Of a DNA stretch of 64,000 nt, positions 50,722 through 58,737 are shown one piece after another. Position numbers and translations under genes: made by a program. The stretch's first letter is position 1, and every line of letters starts with the position of its first letter. This DNA comes from Streptomyces roseofulvus. Lineage in GTDB: Bacteria > Actinomycetota > Actinomycetes > Streptomycetales > Streptomycetaceae. The stretch is from the NCBI RefSeq assembly GCF_039534915.1, contig NZ_BAAAWE010000001.1, forward strand, positions 1,240,001 through 1,304,000, given 5' to 3'. The notes beneath the pieces were generated by a model. The model saw only the letters and a program-made list of their open reading frames with translations. It ran no database searches and was not told where the DNA came from.

Positions 50722-52386
50722 TCAGTCGGCGGTCTCCTTGTGCACCTGGGTGCCGTCGGCGTCGACGGCGAGGTAGCCGGTCGCGGAGTAGTCGTTGGTG
50801 CGGTAGACGAGGAGGGTGGGGCGGTCCTTGTTGAAGGTCCAGCGCTCGGCGATCAGGTACCGCGAGGTGGGCGACTCGACCTTGAGCTCGCGGTCGGCGC
50901 GCTCGGCCAGCTCCGGCAGGTCGTCCCAGGGCATCCGTGTCGGGTCGAACGGCTGCTCGTCGGGATCGGAGGAGCTGATGGTGCCGCCGACGCCCTGTCG
51001 GCTGACCTTGCCGTCCCGGTAGATGTACCGGTCGTAGGTGCTGGCGCCGGGCTTGGTGGGGATTTCGGCGACGGCGTACTCCTCGTAGACGACCAGTTGC
51101 TTGACGGTGGACACACCGGTGGCGTCACGGAAGGCGGCGACGGCGGTGCGGACGCCCGCGGGGGTGAGGTGGGAGCCGGCGGTGGTCGTGGGGGCGGTGT
51201 TCGTGGGGGCCGTGCCGGCCGTGCTGCCGGGTGAGGCGGTCGAGCCGGTCGAGCCGGTGGAGCCGGTGGAGCCGGTCTGTTTGCCGTCGCCGGTGCCGAG
51301 GCCGAGGCCGCCGGTGCCGCCGCCGTCGCCGCCCTTCGGGAGCACCTGGACGAGGGCGAGGGCGAAGAGCGCCGCCGCGAGGACGAGTCCGCCCGTGAGC
51401 CTGGCGACGCGCTTGCGCCGGTCGGGGACGCGGGCCGGGACGGGCCGGGGGCGGGCGGGCCCGGCGTACGGGTGTGGCGGGGGCGCCGGGTACGCGACGG
51501 GGGTCGGCGGGCCGAAGCCGGCGGGCACGGCGTCGGCGGGGGCGGCCGCCGCCTCGGCGAGGAGGCGGTCGAGTTCGGCGGCGTCCGGGCGCAGCGCGGG
51601 GTCGCGGACGAGGAGCCGGGTGAGGACGGGGCCGAGGGCGCCGGACCGGACCGGCGGCGGGATCGGGTCGTCGAGGACGGCGACGACGGTGGCGAGGCTG
51701 GTGGCGCGGCGCAGCGGGTGGTGGCCCTCGGTCGCCACGTACAGGAGCATGCCGAGCGACCACAGGTCGGAGGCCGGGTTGCCCTCCTCGCCGCGCACCC
51801 GCTCGGGGGCGATGAAGTCGGCGGATCCGATGAGGTCGCCGGAGGCGGTGAGCCGGGAGGTGGCCTCGTCGAACGCGGCGATGCCGAAGTCGGTGAGGAC
51901 GGCGCCGCCTTCGGCGCGCAGCAGGACGTTGGCCGGTTTGACGTCGCGGTGCTGGATGCCGGCGGCGTGGGCGGCGCGCAGCGCCCCGAGGACCTGCCGG
52001 CCGAGGGTGATGGCCTCGGGGACGGGGAGCGGACCGGCGGCGAGCCGGTCGGCGACGGAGTTCCCCTCGACGAGTTCCATGACGATCCACGGGGCGGAGC
52101 CGTCGGCGGGCTCGACGATGTGGTGGACCGTCACGACGTGCGGGTGGGAGAGGCGGGCCAGCGCGCGGGCCTCGCGGATCGCCCGGGCCCGCAGCTGGGC
52201 CGTCAGGCCGGGGTGCGCCTCCTCGGCGGCAGGGTCCGGCGGGCGGACCTCCTTGAGGGCGACGTCCCGGTCGAGGGCGATGTCGCGGGCCCGCCACACG
52301 GTGCCCATGCCGCCGCTGCCCAGCCGGGAGACCAGCCGGAACCGTCCGTCGACGAGAGGTCTGCCGCCGTCGTCACTCGTGTTCAT
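50722..52386 (-). CDS. Membrane-anchored serine/threonine protein kinase (PknB type)
   Basis: A 554-residue Hanks-type kinase. The kinase domain (about 14-285) has GSGGMGTVWRARD (P-loop), VALKEV (Lys), HRDVKPANVLL and DFGIAAFDEATS with the APE-equivalent FIAPE, all intact. A Pro-rich linker leads to one transmembrane helix (LVLAAALFALALVQVL, about 330-346). The extracellular part begins with a TGS-repeat stalk and a Thr/Pro linker, followed by a compact domain without PASTA repeats. Unlike PknB, its external sensor is unrecognised. It lies upstream of the S9 peptidase gene and may be co-transcribed with it. Confidence 0.92.
   Translation of the reverse strand: MNTSDDGGRPLVDGRFRLVSRLGSGGMGTVWRARDIALDRDVALKEVRPPDPAAEEAHPGLTAQLRARAIREARALARLSHPHVVTVHHIVEPADGSAPWIVMELVEGNSVADRLAAGPLPVPEAITLGRQVLGALRAAHAAGIQHRDVKPANVLLRAEGGAVLTDFGIAAFDEATSRLTASGDLIGSADFIAPERVRGEEGNPASDLWSLGMLLYVATEGHHPLRRATSLATVVAVLDDPIPPPVRSGALGPVLTRLLVRDPALRPDAAELDRLLAEAAAAPADAVPAGFGPPTPVAYPAPPPHPYAGPARPRPVPARVPDRRKRVARLTGGLVLAAALFALALVQVLPKGGDGGGTGGLGLGTGDGKQTGSTGSTGSTGSTASPGSTAGTAPTNTAPTTTAGSHLTPAGVRTAVAAFRDATGVSTVKQLVVYEEYAVAEIPTKPGASTYDRYIYRDGKVSRQGVGGTISSSDPDEQPFDPTRMPWDDLPELAERADRELKVESPTSRYLIAERWTFNKDRPTLLVYRTNDYSATGYLAVDADGTQVHKETAD
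51241..51276. repeat. 9-bp tandem repeat in the kinase stalk
   Basis: Four units (two CGAGCCGGT and two GGAGCCGGT) encode Thr-Gly-Ser repeats just outside the membrane. Near-identical units indicate slippage, so stalk length may vary between strains. Confidence 0.85.
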
Positions 52387-52454
52387 GAGCGATCATCGTA
52401 GGCGGCCCGGGTGACAGCCGGGGTCCGGGCGGCGCACCGCCCGGACCGGCGGGG

Positions 52455-54179
52455 TCAGGGCTTCATCTCGTAGGCGCCGGAGAGGGCCTCGACGCGGGCC
52501 CAGACACGGGCGGTGCGGGCCTCGTCGACGGCGGGGCGGCGGACCGCGCCGAGCGCCCACCGCTGCTGCGCCTCGGTGGCGGAGTCCTTGCCGTGGAGTT
52601 CGACGGCGTGGGCGGAGAAGTCGCGGACGAGGACGGCGAACAGCTCGTCGAGGACGTCGTCGTCGAGGCCGGTGAGGGCGGCCTGCTCCAGGACGAGCTG
52701 GGCGTGGACGACGAGCGCGAAGAGCTGGCCGACGGCGAGGAGCAGGTCGAGGTCGCGGCTCTGGGCCTCGTCGGGGGCGGCGGTGCGGACGAAGTCGCAC
52801 AGGGCGTCGGCCTGTTCGCGGAAGCGGGCGACGTTCGGGAGCCGGTCGTACGCGTCGAAGGCGGGCCGCCAGTCGTGGAAGCGGACGGAGCCGAGGCCGC
52901 GGGCGGGGCCCTGGCGGAAGAGGAAGGCGTCGTCGGCGGCGTCGACGCGGGTGGGGACGGCCGGCTGGTCGACCGGGTCCAGGAGGTGGTTGCGGAGGAA
53001 CTTGAGGATCAGGGCGAGGTTGACGTGGACCGTGCCCTCCAGCTTGGGCAGTCCGCGGATCTCGACGGCGGCCTGGGCGAAGTAGTTGTCCTTCTCGAAG
53101 CCCTTGGCGGCGATGACGTCCCACATGAGGTCGATGACCTTCTCGCCCTCGGTGGTCACCTTCATCTTCGTCATGGGGTTGAAGAGGAGGTAGCGGCGGT
53201 CGTCGGGGCCGGCGGTGCGGAAGTAGTCGACGGCGCGGTCGCTGAAGAGCTTCATGCCGGCCAGCCGGACGTAGGCGTCGGTGAGTTCGCGCCGCACGTG
53301 CGGGAAGGCGGTGACGGGGCGGCCGTAGAGGACGCGGTTGTGGGCGTGGGTGACGGCCTCGTACATCGCGTGCTCGCAGATGCCGATGGAGGCGGTGCAG
53401 AGGTTGAACTTGCCGACGTTGACGGTGTTGAGGGCGGCGTCGAAGGCGGCGCGGCCGGTGTGCAGGACGTCCCCGGCGGCGACCGGGTACTCCTCCAGGC
53501 GGAACTCGCTGACGAACTTGGAGGAGTCGACGACGTTCTTGACCAGGTGGTAGGCCGGGTGGCGGCTGTCGGCGGCGAAGAAGACATAGCCGTCGGGGCC
53601 CTCGACGTCGGTGCGGCGGCCGAAGACGGAGACGAGCCCGGCCTTGTTGCCGTTGCCGATGTAGTACTTGGAGCCGGTGGCGCGGAAGCCGCCCTCGCCG
53701 TCGGGCGTGAGCAGCATGTCGGTGGAGTAGATGTCGGCGCCGTGCGTCTTCTCGGAGAGGCCGAAGGCGAACACCTCGCCCTGGTCGAGGAGTTCGGCGG
53801 CGCGGGCGCGGGCGGCGGCGTTGTCGCTCTGCCAGACCGGGCCGAGGCCGAGGATGGTGACCTGCCAGGCGTACCAGTAGTCGAGGCCGTAGAAGCCGAG
53901 GATCTCGTTGAGGGCGGCGATGCGGGCGGTGTCCCAGCGCTTGTCGCCCTGGCCCTCGCCGGCCTCGGCGGCGGGGGTCAGGAAGGTGGCGAAGAGCCCT
54001 TCCTTCGCGGCGAATTCGAGGAAGTCGCCGAGCCAGGCACGGGTGCGGTAGTCCTCGATGATCCGGCGCTTGCCGCGCTCCTCGAACCAGTCGACGGTGG
54101 CGCGCAGCAGCCGGCGGGTCTCGGGGTCGAAGTGCGCGGGGTCGTAGGTGCGCGGGTTGAACAGCAGCGCGTCGGCCAT
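52455..54179 (-). CDS. Acyl-CoA dehydrogenase family protein
   Basis: A 574-residue acyl-CoA dehydrogenase-fold flavoprotein, longer than the 380-residue short-chain type owing to an extended N-terminus and C-terminal domain. FAD/substrate motifs appear as FAFGLSEKTHGADIYS, YYIGNGNKAGLVSVFGR and NLCTASIGICEHAMYEAVTHAHNRVLYGRPVTAF. It would pass electrons to EtfAB. The catalytic base cannot be fixed by eye. ATG at 54179, with AAGGCGG upstream. A PadR-type regulator gene lies directly upstream on the same strand and probably controls both from the 22-bp palindrome. Confidence 0.9.
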   Translation of the reverse strand: MADALLFNPRTYDPAHFDPETRRLLRATVDWFEERGKRRIIEDYRTRAWLGDFLEFAAKEGLFATFLTPAAEAGEGQGDKRWDTARIAALNEILGFYGLDYWYAWQVTILGLGPVWQSDNAAARARAAELLDQGEVFAFGLSEKTHGADIYSTDMLLTPDGEGGFRATGSKYYIGNGNKAGLVSVFGRRTDVEGPDGYVFFAADSRHPAYHLVKNVVDSSKFVSEFRLEEYPVAAGDVLHTGRAAFDAALNTVNVGKFNLCTASIGICEHAMYEAVTHAHNRVLYGRPVTAFPHVRRELTDAYVRLAGMKLFSDRAVDYFRTAGPDDRRYLLFNPMTKMKVTTEGEKVIDLMWDVIAAKGFEKDNYFAQAAVEIRGLPKLEGTVHVNLALILKFLRNHLLDPVDQPAVPTRVDAADDAFLFRQGPARGLGSVRFHDWRPAFDAYDRLPNVARFREQADALCDFVRTAAPDEAQSRDLDLLLAVGQLFALVVHAQLVLEQAALTGLDDDVLDELFAVLVRDFSAHAVELHGKDSATEAQQRWALGAVRRPAVDEARTARVWARVEALSGAYEMKP

Positions 54180-54243
54180 GGGGTACCGCCTTGGGTGCGA
54201 GGGGTGGATGAGGGTGGGCGCGGGGTCCGGGTGGGGGTGCCGC

Positions 54244-54792
54244 TCAGAACCTGCGCAGGGTGGCGAGGACGTCGTCGAGCCAGCCGATCATCATGCGCTC
54301 GTACGCGATGCCGCCGCGCAGCACGGCGTGCTGGAGCTCACGTTCGGCGTCGGGCGGGGTGGCGTCGTCCGGTCGCGGCGGGAAGTCCCGGGCCTCGCCC
54401 GCGAGGTAGTGGGCGAGGCGGTCGGTGTGGGCCTGCCGGTGCCGCTCGACCTCGCGGACCAGGCCGGCGGGGTCGTCGAAGGCGGCGCCGCGGATCTTGA
54501 CGGCGAGGTCGTGCCGGACGCTCTCGGGCTCGATCGGCTCGCGCAGCCAGGAGCTGAGGGCCGCGTGCCCGAGATCGGCGACGGAGTACTCCTTCTTGTC
54601 CGGCCGCCCCTGCTGGGGGACGTCGCGGGCGGCGACCCAGCCGTCGTTCTCCATCCGCTTGAGGACGCGGTAGATCTGCTGGTGGGTGGCGGTCCAGAAG
54701 TAGCCGATGGACCGCTCGAACCGGCGGGCCAGTTCGTATCCGGACCCCGGCTTCTCCAGCAGGGACACGAGGATCGCGTGTTCGAGCGCCAT
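54244..54792 (-). CDS. PadR family transcriptional regulator
   Basis: A 182-residue PadR protein. The winged helix (LEHAILVSLLEKPGSGYELARRFERSIGYFWTATHQQIYRVLKRMENDGWVA) and C-terminal dimerisation helices are clear. Start is the ATG at 54792; a frame-compatible codon at 54828 would place translation inside the operator. A perfect 22-bp palindrome begins 13 bases upstream of the start codon, implying autorepression. The acyl-CoA dehydrogenase gene follows 64 bases downstream, so both are probably one regulated unit. Confidence 0.93.
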   Translation of the reverse strand: MALEHAILVSLLEKPGSGYELARRFERSIGYFWTATHQQIYRVLKRMENDGWVAARDVPQQGRPDKKEYSVADLGHAALSSWLREPIEPESVRHDLAVKIRGAAFDDPAGLVREVERHRQAHTDRLAHYLAGEARDFPPRPDDATPPDAERELQHAVLRGGIAYERMMIGWLDDVLATLRRF

Positions 54793-54804
54793 GCCCCCGA
54801 TCCT

Positions 54805-54826
54805 GCTATGCAACTGGTTGCATAGC
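54805..54826. promoter_or_regulatory. PadR operator (22-bp perfect palindrome)
   Basis: Arms GCTATGCAAC (54805-54814) and GTTGCATAGC (54817-54826) around TG. It contains the ATGC/GCAT spacing typical of PadR sites and overlaps the region where the padR promoter or transcript start should lie. Confidence 0.85.
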
Positions 54827-54855
54827 AAGGCGGGCGCCCGCCGATGAGACGCGCC

Positions 54856-55689
54856 TCACGCCGTCTGGAAGACCGGTGCGAGCACCTCCGCCAGGCGCCG
54901 CTTCAGCGCTTCCGCGTGGTGGGGGCGGACGAGGACGGACGCGTCGCCCGGGGTCCGTACGCCGGTGTCGGCGAGCAGGTACAGCATGCGGAGGGTGCGC
55001 ATGGCGTTGGAGGTGTGCGCGGCCGTGGTGGGGGCGCCGCGACGGCCGGCGGCGAAGTCCGTCTCGATCGCGTCCAGCCAGCGGACGGCGTCGGCCTCGG
55101 AGAGTTCCGGCCGGGTCAGGGTGCGGGCGATGCCCTGGGCGAGCCGGTCGTCCTCCTGCTGGGCGAAGAGCTGGTCGGTCGGGGCGACGAGCCGGTCCGC
55201 GGCGAGGTCGAGCATCGAGGTCGGGTCGACGTCCGGGTGGAGCCCGAAGGAGCCCAGCAGGTCGGCGCCGTGGGCGACGGCGTGCAGCCAGCCGAGCCGC
55301 GGGTCGTGTCCCCGCAGGTCCGTCTCGGCCGGGTACCAGCGCCGGAAGGCGTCGAGCCACGCCGGGTCGAGGTCGCCGCGTCCGACGATCATGTCGAGGA
55401 CGAGCGGGGCGAAGGTGCGCGCCTGGACCTCGGGGTCGGCGAACCGTGCGGCCATCACCGAGCCGAGCCGGGCGCGCAGGGGGCGGTCGATGACGTCCCG
55501 ACGGATCCAGGTGCGCAGGACGACGTAGGGGGCGCCGTCGCGGATGTCCGGGTCCGGGTGGCGGAGGGCCTCGGCCAGTTCGGCGGTGAGGGCGGGCAGT
55601 TCGGCGGCCGGCGGTGCGGGGCAGTCGTTCCCGTACAGGTGCAGCCAGCGGTCGGCGTCGACCGTCGGCCTGTCGTCGTTCGTGATCAC
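54856..55689 (-). CDS. DUF2785 family protein
   Basis: A 277-residue all-helical protein matching DUF2785 as I recall it, notably in DPRLGWLHAVAHGADLLGSFG and DDRLAQGIARTLTRPELSEAD. Conserved His residues in the former could bind metal. No signal peptide or membrane helix is visible. The GTG at 55689 is the only good start but has no clear ribosome site. It diverges from the SMI1/KNR4 gene and ends 29 bases before the PadR operator. Function is unknown. Confidence 0.8.
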   Translation of the reverse strand: MITNDDRPTVDADRWLHLYGNDCPAPPAAELPALTAELAEALRHPDPDIRDGAPYVVLRTWIRRDVIDRPLRARLGSVMAARFADPEVQARTFAPLVLDMIVGRGDLDPAWLDAFRRWYPAETDLRGHDPRLGWLHAVAHGADLLGSFGLHPDVDPTSMLDLAADRLVAPTDQLFAQQEDDRLAQGIARTLTRPELSEADAVRWLDAIETDFAAGRRGAPTTAAHTSNAMRTLRMLYLLADTGVRTPGDASVLVRPHHAEALKRRLAEVLAPVFQTA

Positions 55690-55777
55690 GAGGCAACTGT
55701 CGGCGGGGTCCTCCGGCCGGGCAACCGGTTATCGGACGGGCGGGGCGCTGTCCGTGCCGCTGGCTACGCTCGGCGCC

Positions 55778-56920
55778 ATGACTTCGCACCTGGTGGACGC
55801 CGCTTGGGACCGCATCGACCGCTGGCTCCTGACGCACGCGCCCCGCACCTTCGCCACGCTGGCGCCGCCGGCGCGGGACGAGGACATCCGCGCGACCGAG
55901 CGGGAGTTGGGCGTCACCTTCCCGCCGGAGCTGACGGCGTCGCTGCGCCGCCACGACGGCGCCCGCCCGGGACCGGAGGCGTTCCGCTTCGACAACCACG
56001 ACCGGCCCCTCGGGCTCCGCGGGATCGTGGAGGCGACCGGCTTCCTGCGGGCGTGCGCGGCGGGCCTGGACGAGGAGGACGCGGACTACTGGCTGCCCTC
56101 GTACGTGCAGTTCGGCGCGTACGAGGTCACCGCCGACGGGGTCGTCGTCGACTGTGATCCGCGCGGGAGCGCGTACGGCAGGATCGGCCGTTTCTTCGAC
56201 GAGACGGGCACCGACTTCAGGACCGCCGACTCCCTGGGCGCGTACCTGACGGAGCAGGCGGACCGGCTGGAGGATCCGGGGCACCCGGCCCCGGTCGTCT
56301 TCGCGGGCCGTCTGATCCGGGAGGGTCCGGTCAGGCACCTCCCCGAGTGGCACCCGGCGGACGCCCCGCCGCCCGGCCCCGGCACGGAACTCGCCGATCT
56401 CCCCCTCCCCGAGGACCCGGCGGAGCGGCTGAAGGTGGGCCACCTCTACGGCCTGGACGAGCTCGCCGCCCTGGTCGCCACGCTTCCCGCCGAGCGGGTC
56501 GCCGCGGCGGCCCGCCGGCAGGCCCGCCGCCTGGCAGCGGAGACCGGGTTCGTGGCGTACCCGGAGATCGCCGGGGCCCTGGACGCGCTGGACGCCGGCG
56601 CCCCCGACGCCTCTCCCGACGGCCCGGCGGTGCGGCGGCTGCGCGCCGCGAAGGCGGAGGCGGAGGCTCGCGGCGACACCGTCCGGGCCATGGCGGCGGG
56701 CGAACTGGCGCACGCGGTGCGGGGCTCCGTGTACCGGGCGGTCGCGGAGATACCGACGACCCGGGCCCTGTACGTGCCGCTCTGGCGTGACGACCTCCAC
56801 GCCGACCTCGGCGGCCCGCCGCTCCCGCCGGTCCCCGACGACGCCTTCTGGACGCTGCTCCGCAACCCCGCCATCGACGCGGACGCGTACGCCGACGGGT
56901 CCGCCGGGGAGCCGGTCTAG
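55778..56920 (+). CDS. SMI1/KNR4 family protein
   Basis: A 380-residue protein. Residues about 25-165 form a SMI1/KNR4 (SUKH) domain: ATERELGVTFPPELTASLRRHDGA, then LPSYVQFGAYEVTADGVVVDCDP. The remainder is helical, Ala/Arg-rich and without a recognised domain. SUKH proteins act as immunity proteins to contact-dependent toxins in many bacteria; no toxin or secretion gene is beside it, so that role is not supported here. The ATG at 55778 opens the domain directly. It diverges from the DUF2785 gene. Confidence 0.82.
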   Translation: MTSHLVDAAWDRIDRWLLTHAPRTFATLAPPARDEDIRATERELGVTFPPELTASLRRHDGARPGPEAFRFDNHDRPLGLRGIVEATGFLRACAAGLDEEDADYWLPSYVQFGAYEVTADGVVVDCDPRGSAYGRIGRFFDETGTDFRTADSLGAYLTEQADRLEDPGHPAPVVFAGRLIREGPVRHLPEWHPADAPPPGPGTELADLPLPEDPAERLKVGHLYGLDELAALVATLPAERVAAAARRQARRLAAETGFVAYPEIAGALDALDAGAPDASPDGPAVRRLRAAKAEAEARGDTVRAMAAGELAHAVRGSVYRAVAEIPTTRALYVPLWRDDLHADLGGPPLPPVPDDAFWTLLRNPAIDADAYADGSAGEPV

Positions 56921-56974
56921 GGCCTCTCCGACCGGTCCGCCCCGCCGCGCCGTGCGTCTCGGGGGGCGGCCGGA

Positions 56975-57001
56975 GGTTCACGCGGCGGCTTTTGCGGTTA
57001 C
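56975..57001 (+). promoter_or_regulatory. Stress-sigma-type promoter for the YihY gene
   Basis: GGTT (56975-56978) and GGTTAC (56996-57001), 17 bases apart, resemble the SigB/SigH-group consensus (GNNT, 14-16 bases, GGGTAC). The expected transcript start at about 57008 is nearly at the ATG (57011), and no ribosome site exists, so a leaderless mRNA is likely. Confidence 0.45.
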
Positions 57002-57010
57002 TCGCCCGGC

Positions 57011-58111
57011 ATGGCACCTATCTGGCAGCGCAAGCGCGAGGATCAGCAGCACGAGGGGCGACACCCGGAGGCCGACCGCGGGGGCGGCGCGGGGTCCGGT
57101 CCGCAGGAGGGCGGGGAGCACGGGACGCCGGACAAACCCACGGACATGGGACGGAAGTCCTGGGGGGCGGTGCTGAGGCGGACGCTGAAGGAGTTCAAGG
57201 ACGACGAGCTGGTCGACCGGGCGGCGGCGCTGACGTACTACGGCGTCCTGGCGCTGTTCCCCGCCCTCCTGGTGCTGGTCTCGCTGCTCGGCATCGCGGG
57301 CGAGTCGGCGACGCGGGAGGTCCTGGACAACCTCACGAAGCTCACCCCCGGCACCGTGCGGGACATCATCACCGACGCGGTGACCCAACTGCGGTCCTCA
57401 GGCGGCACGAGCACCGTGACGGCCGTCCTCGGCCTGGTGGTGGCCCTGTGGTCGGCCTCGGGGTACGTGGCCGCGTTCATCCGCAGCTCCAACGCGGTCT
57501 ACGACATCCCCGAGGGCCGCCCGGTCTGGAAGGTCACGCCGCTGCGGCTGGTCCTGACGCTGGCGCTCATGCTGCTGGCCTGCCTCAGCGCGCTGCTCGT
57601 GGTCCTCACCGGCCCGGTCGCCCAGCAGATCGGCACGGCCCTCGGCATCGGCGACACCGCCCTGACGGTGTGGTCGATCGCCAAATGGCCGGTCCTGGTC
57701 CTGCTGGTCACGATCATGATCGCGCTTCTGTACTGGGCCTCGCCCAACGCGCGCGGCCGCGGGTTCGCGTGGGTCACCCCGGGCAGTTTCCTGGCCCTGG
57801 TGATCTGGATGATCGCCTCCGCCGGCTTCGCGGTCTACGTGGCGAACTTCGGCTCGTACAACAAAACCTACGGCACCCTCGCCGGAATCGTCATCTTCCT
57901 GGTCTGGCTCTGGATCACGAACCTGGCCATCCTGCTCGGCCTGGAGTTCGATGCCGAGCTGACCCGCGAACGTGCCGTCATCGGCGGCCACCCCCCGGAC
58001 GAGGAGCCCTACGTCGAGCCCCGCGACACCCGCGCGTGGAGCGACGAGCAGCGCGAGGAGCTGGGCGCGCACCGGCCTCGCGGCAGCGGGGGCGAGGACG
58101 GGCGCCCGTGA
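57011..58111 (+). CDS. YihY/BrkB family inner-membrane protein
   Basis: A 366-residue membrane protein. A charged N-terminus of 75 residues precedes six or seven helices typical of YihY/UPF0761: AALTYYGVLALFPALLVLVSLLG, TAVLGLVVALWSASGYVAAFIRSSNAVYD, LVLTLALMLLACLSALLVVLTG, WPVLVLLVTIMIALLYWASPN, FLALVIWMIASAGFAVYVANFGSYNKTYG and IVIFLVWLWITNLAILLGLEFDAEL. Despite its old name it is not a ribonuclease; it may move lipids or solutes. It leads the five-gene + strand cassette and has a likely leaderless start at 57011. Confidence 0.9.
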   Translation: MAPIWQRKREDQQHEGRHPEADRGGGAGSGPQEGGEHGTPDKPTDMGRKSWGAVLRRTLKEFKDDELVDRAAALTYYGVLALFPALLVLVSLLGIAGESATREVLDNLTKLTPGTVRDIITDAVTQLRSSGGTSTVTAVLGLVVALWSASGYVAAFIRSSNAVYDIPEGRPVWKVTPLRLVLTLALMLLACLSALLVVLTGPVAQQIGTALGIGDTALTVWSIAKWPVLVLLVTIMIALLYWASPNARGRGFAWVTPGSFLALVIWMIASAGFAVYVANFGSYNKTYGTLAGIVIFLVWLWITNLAILLGLEFDAELTRERAVIGGHPPDEEPYVEPRDTRAWSDEQREELGAHRPRGSGGEDGRP

Positions 58112-58272
58112 TCACGCGGCTCCCGGACGCCCGGACGCCGCACGCGCGTCACGGAACCCGCGCGCTCTCGGATGCGCCGACAGGACGGGGGTAGACGCCC
58201 GGCGTGAAGCCGCCGGGACAACGGAGGCGCTCGCCCCCGAGCGCCGTTCCACCGACTCGTAGGAGGCTCCCC

Positions 58273-58737
58273 ATGGCCGTCCGTCATCAGCTCATCCGGC
58301 ACGCGCCCGCCACGGTCTGGTCCGTACTCGCGGATCCGTCGCTGTACGGCGAGTGGGTGGTGGGAACGTCGCGTTCCGAGCCCCTGGACGGGCCCTGGCC
58401 CGAGGTCGGCTCCCGCCTCCGGTACACCGTGCGGCTGGGCCCGTCGTCCGCCGAGGGGACGACGACCGTGCGCCACCAGGAGCTCGGCCGGGAACTGGAG
58501 CTGGAGGCCGCGTTCGGGAAGATCGGCACCGCACGGATCTTCCTCCAGCTCCGGCCGTGGGGCGAGGAGACGCTCGTCATCTGTGACGAGCACCCGCTGC
58601 GCGGCCCCGCGCGGCACCTGCACACCGCCCTGAGCGAAGCCGCGCTGCAGCTCCGGCACCGGAGCATGCTGGCCCGCCTGGCCGAGGTCGTCGACCACCG
58701 GCGGGAGCGGGAACGCGGGACGGCCGGCCGTGCCTGA
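58273..58737 (+). CDS. SRPBCC (polyketide cyclase/START-like) protein
   Basis: A 154-residue protein of the SRPBCC superfamily, a helix-grip fold with a deep hydrophobic pocket for lipids or polyketides. Its N-terminus HQLIRHAPATVWSVLADPSLYGEWVVG is characteristic, and CDEHPLRGPARHLHTALSEAALQLRHRSMLARLAEVVD ends it. The ATG at 58273 has a perfect GGAGG. Its 3' end overlaps the FAD oxidoreductase start by eight bases, so the two are translationally coupled. A role in presenting a lipid substrate is inference. Confidence 0.88.
   Translation: MAVRHQLIRHAPATVWSVLADPSLYGEWVVGTSRSEPLDGPWPEVGSRLRYTVRLGPSSAEGTTTVRHQELGRELELEAAFGKIGTARIFLQLRPWGEETLVICDEHPLRGPARHLHTALSEAALQLRHRSMLARLAEVVDHRRERERGTAGRA

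Noticed and set aside
55778..56920. SMI1/KNR4 protein as part of a contact-dependent toxin-immunity system
   Set aside because: No polymorphic toxin, Rhs or WXG secretion gene occurs nearby.
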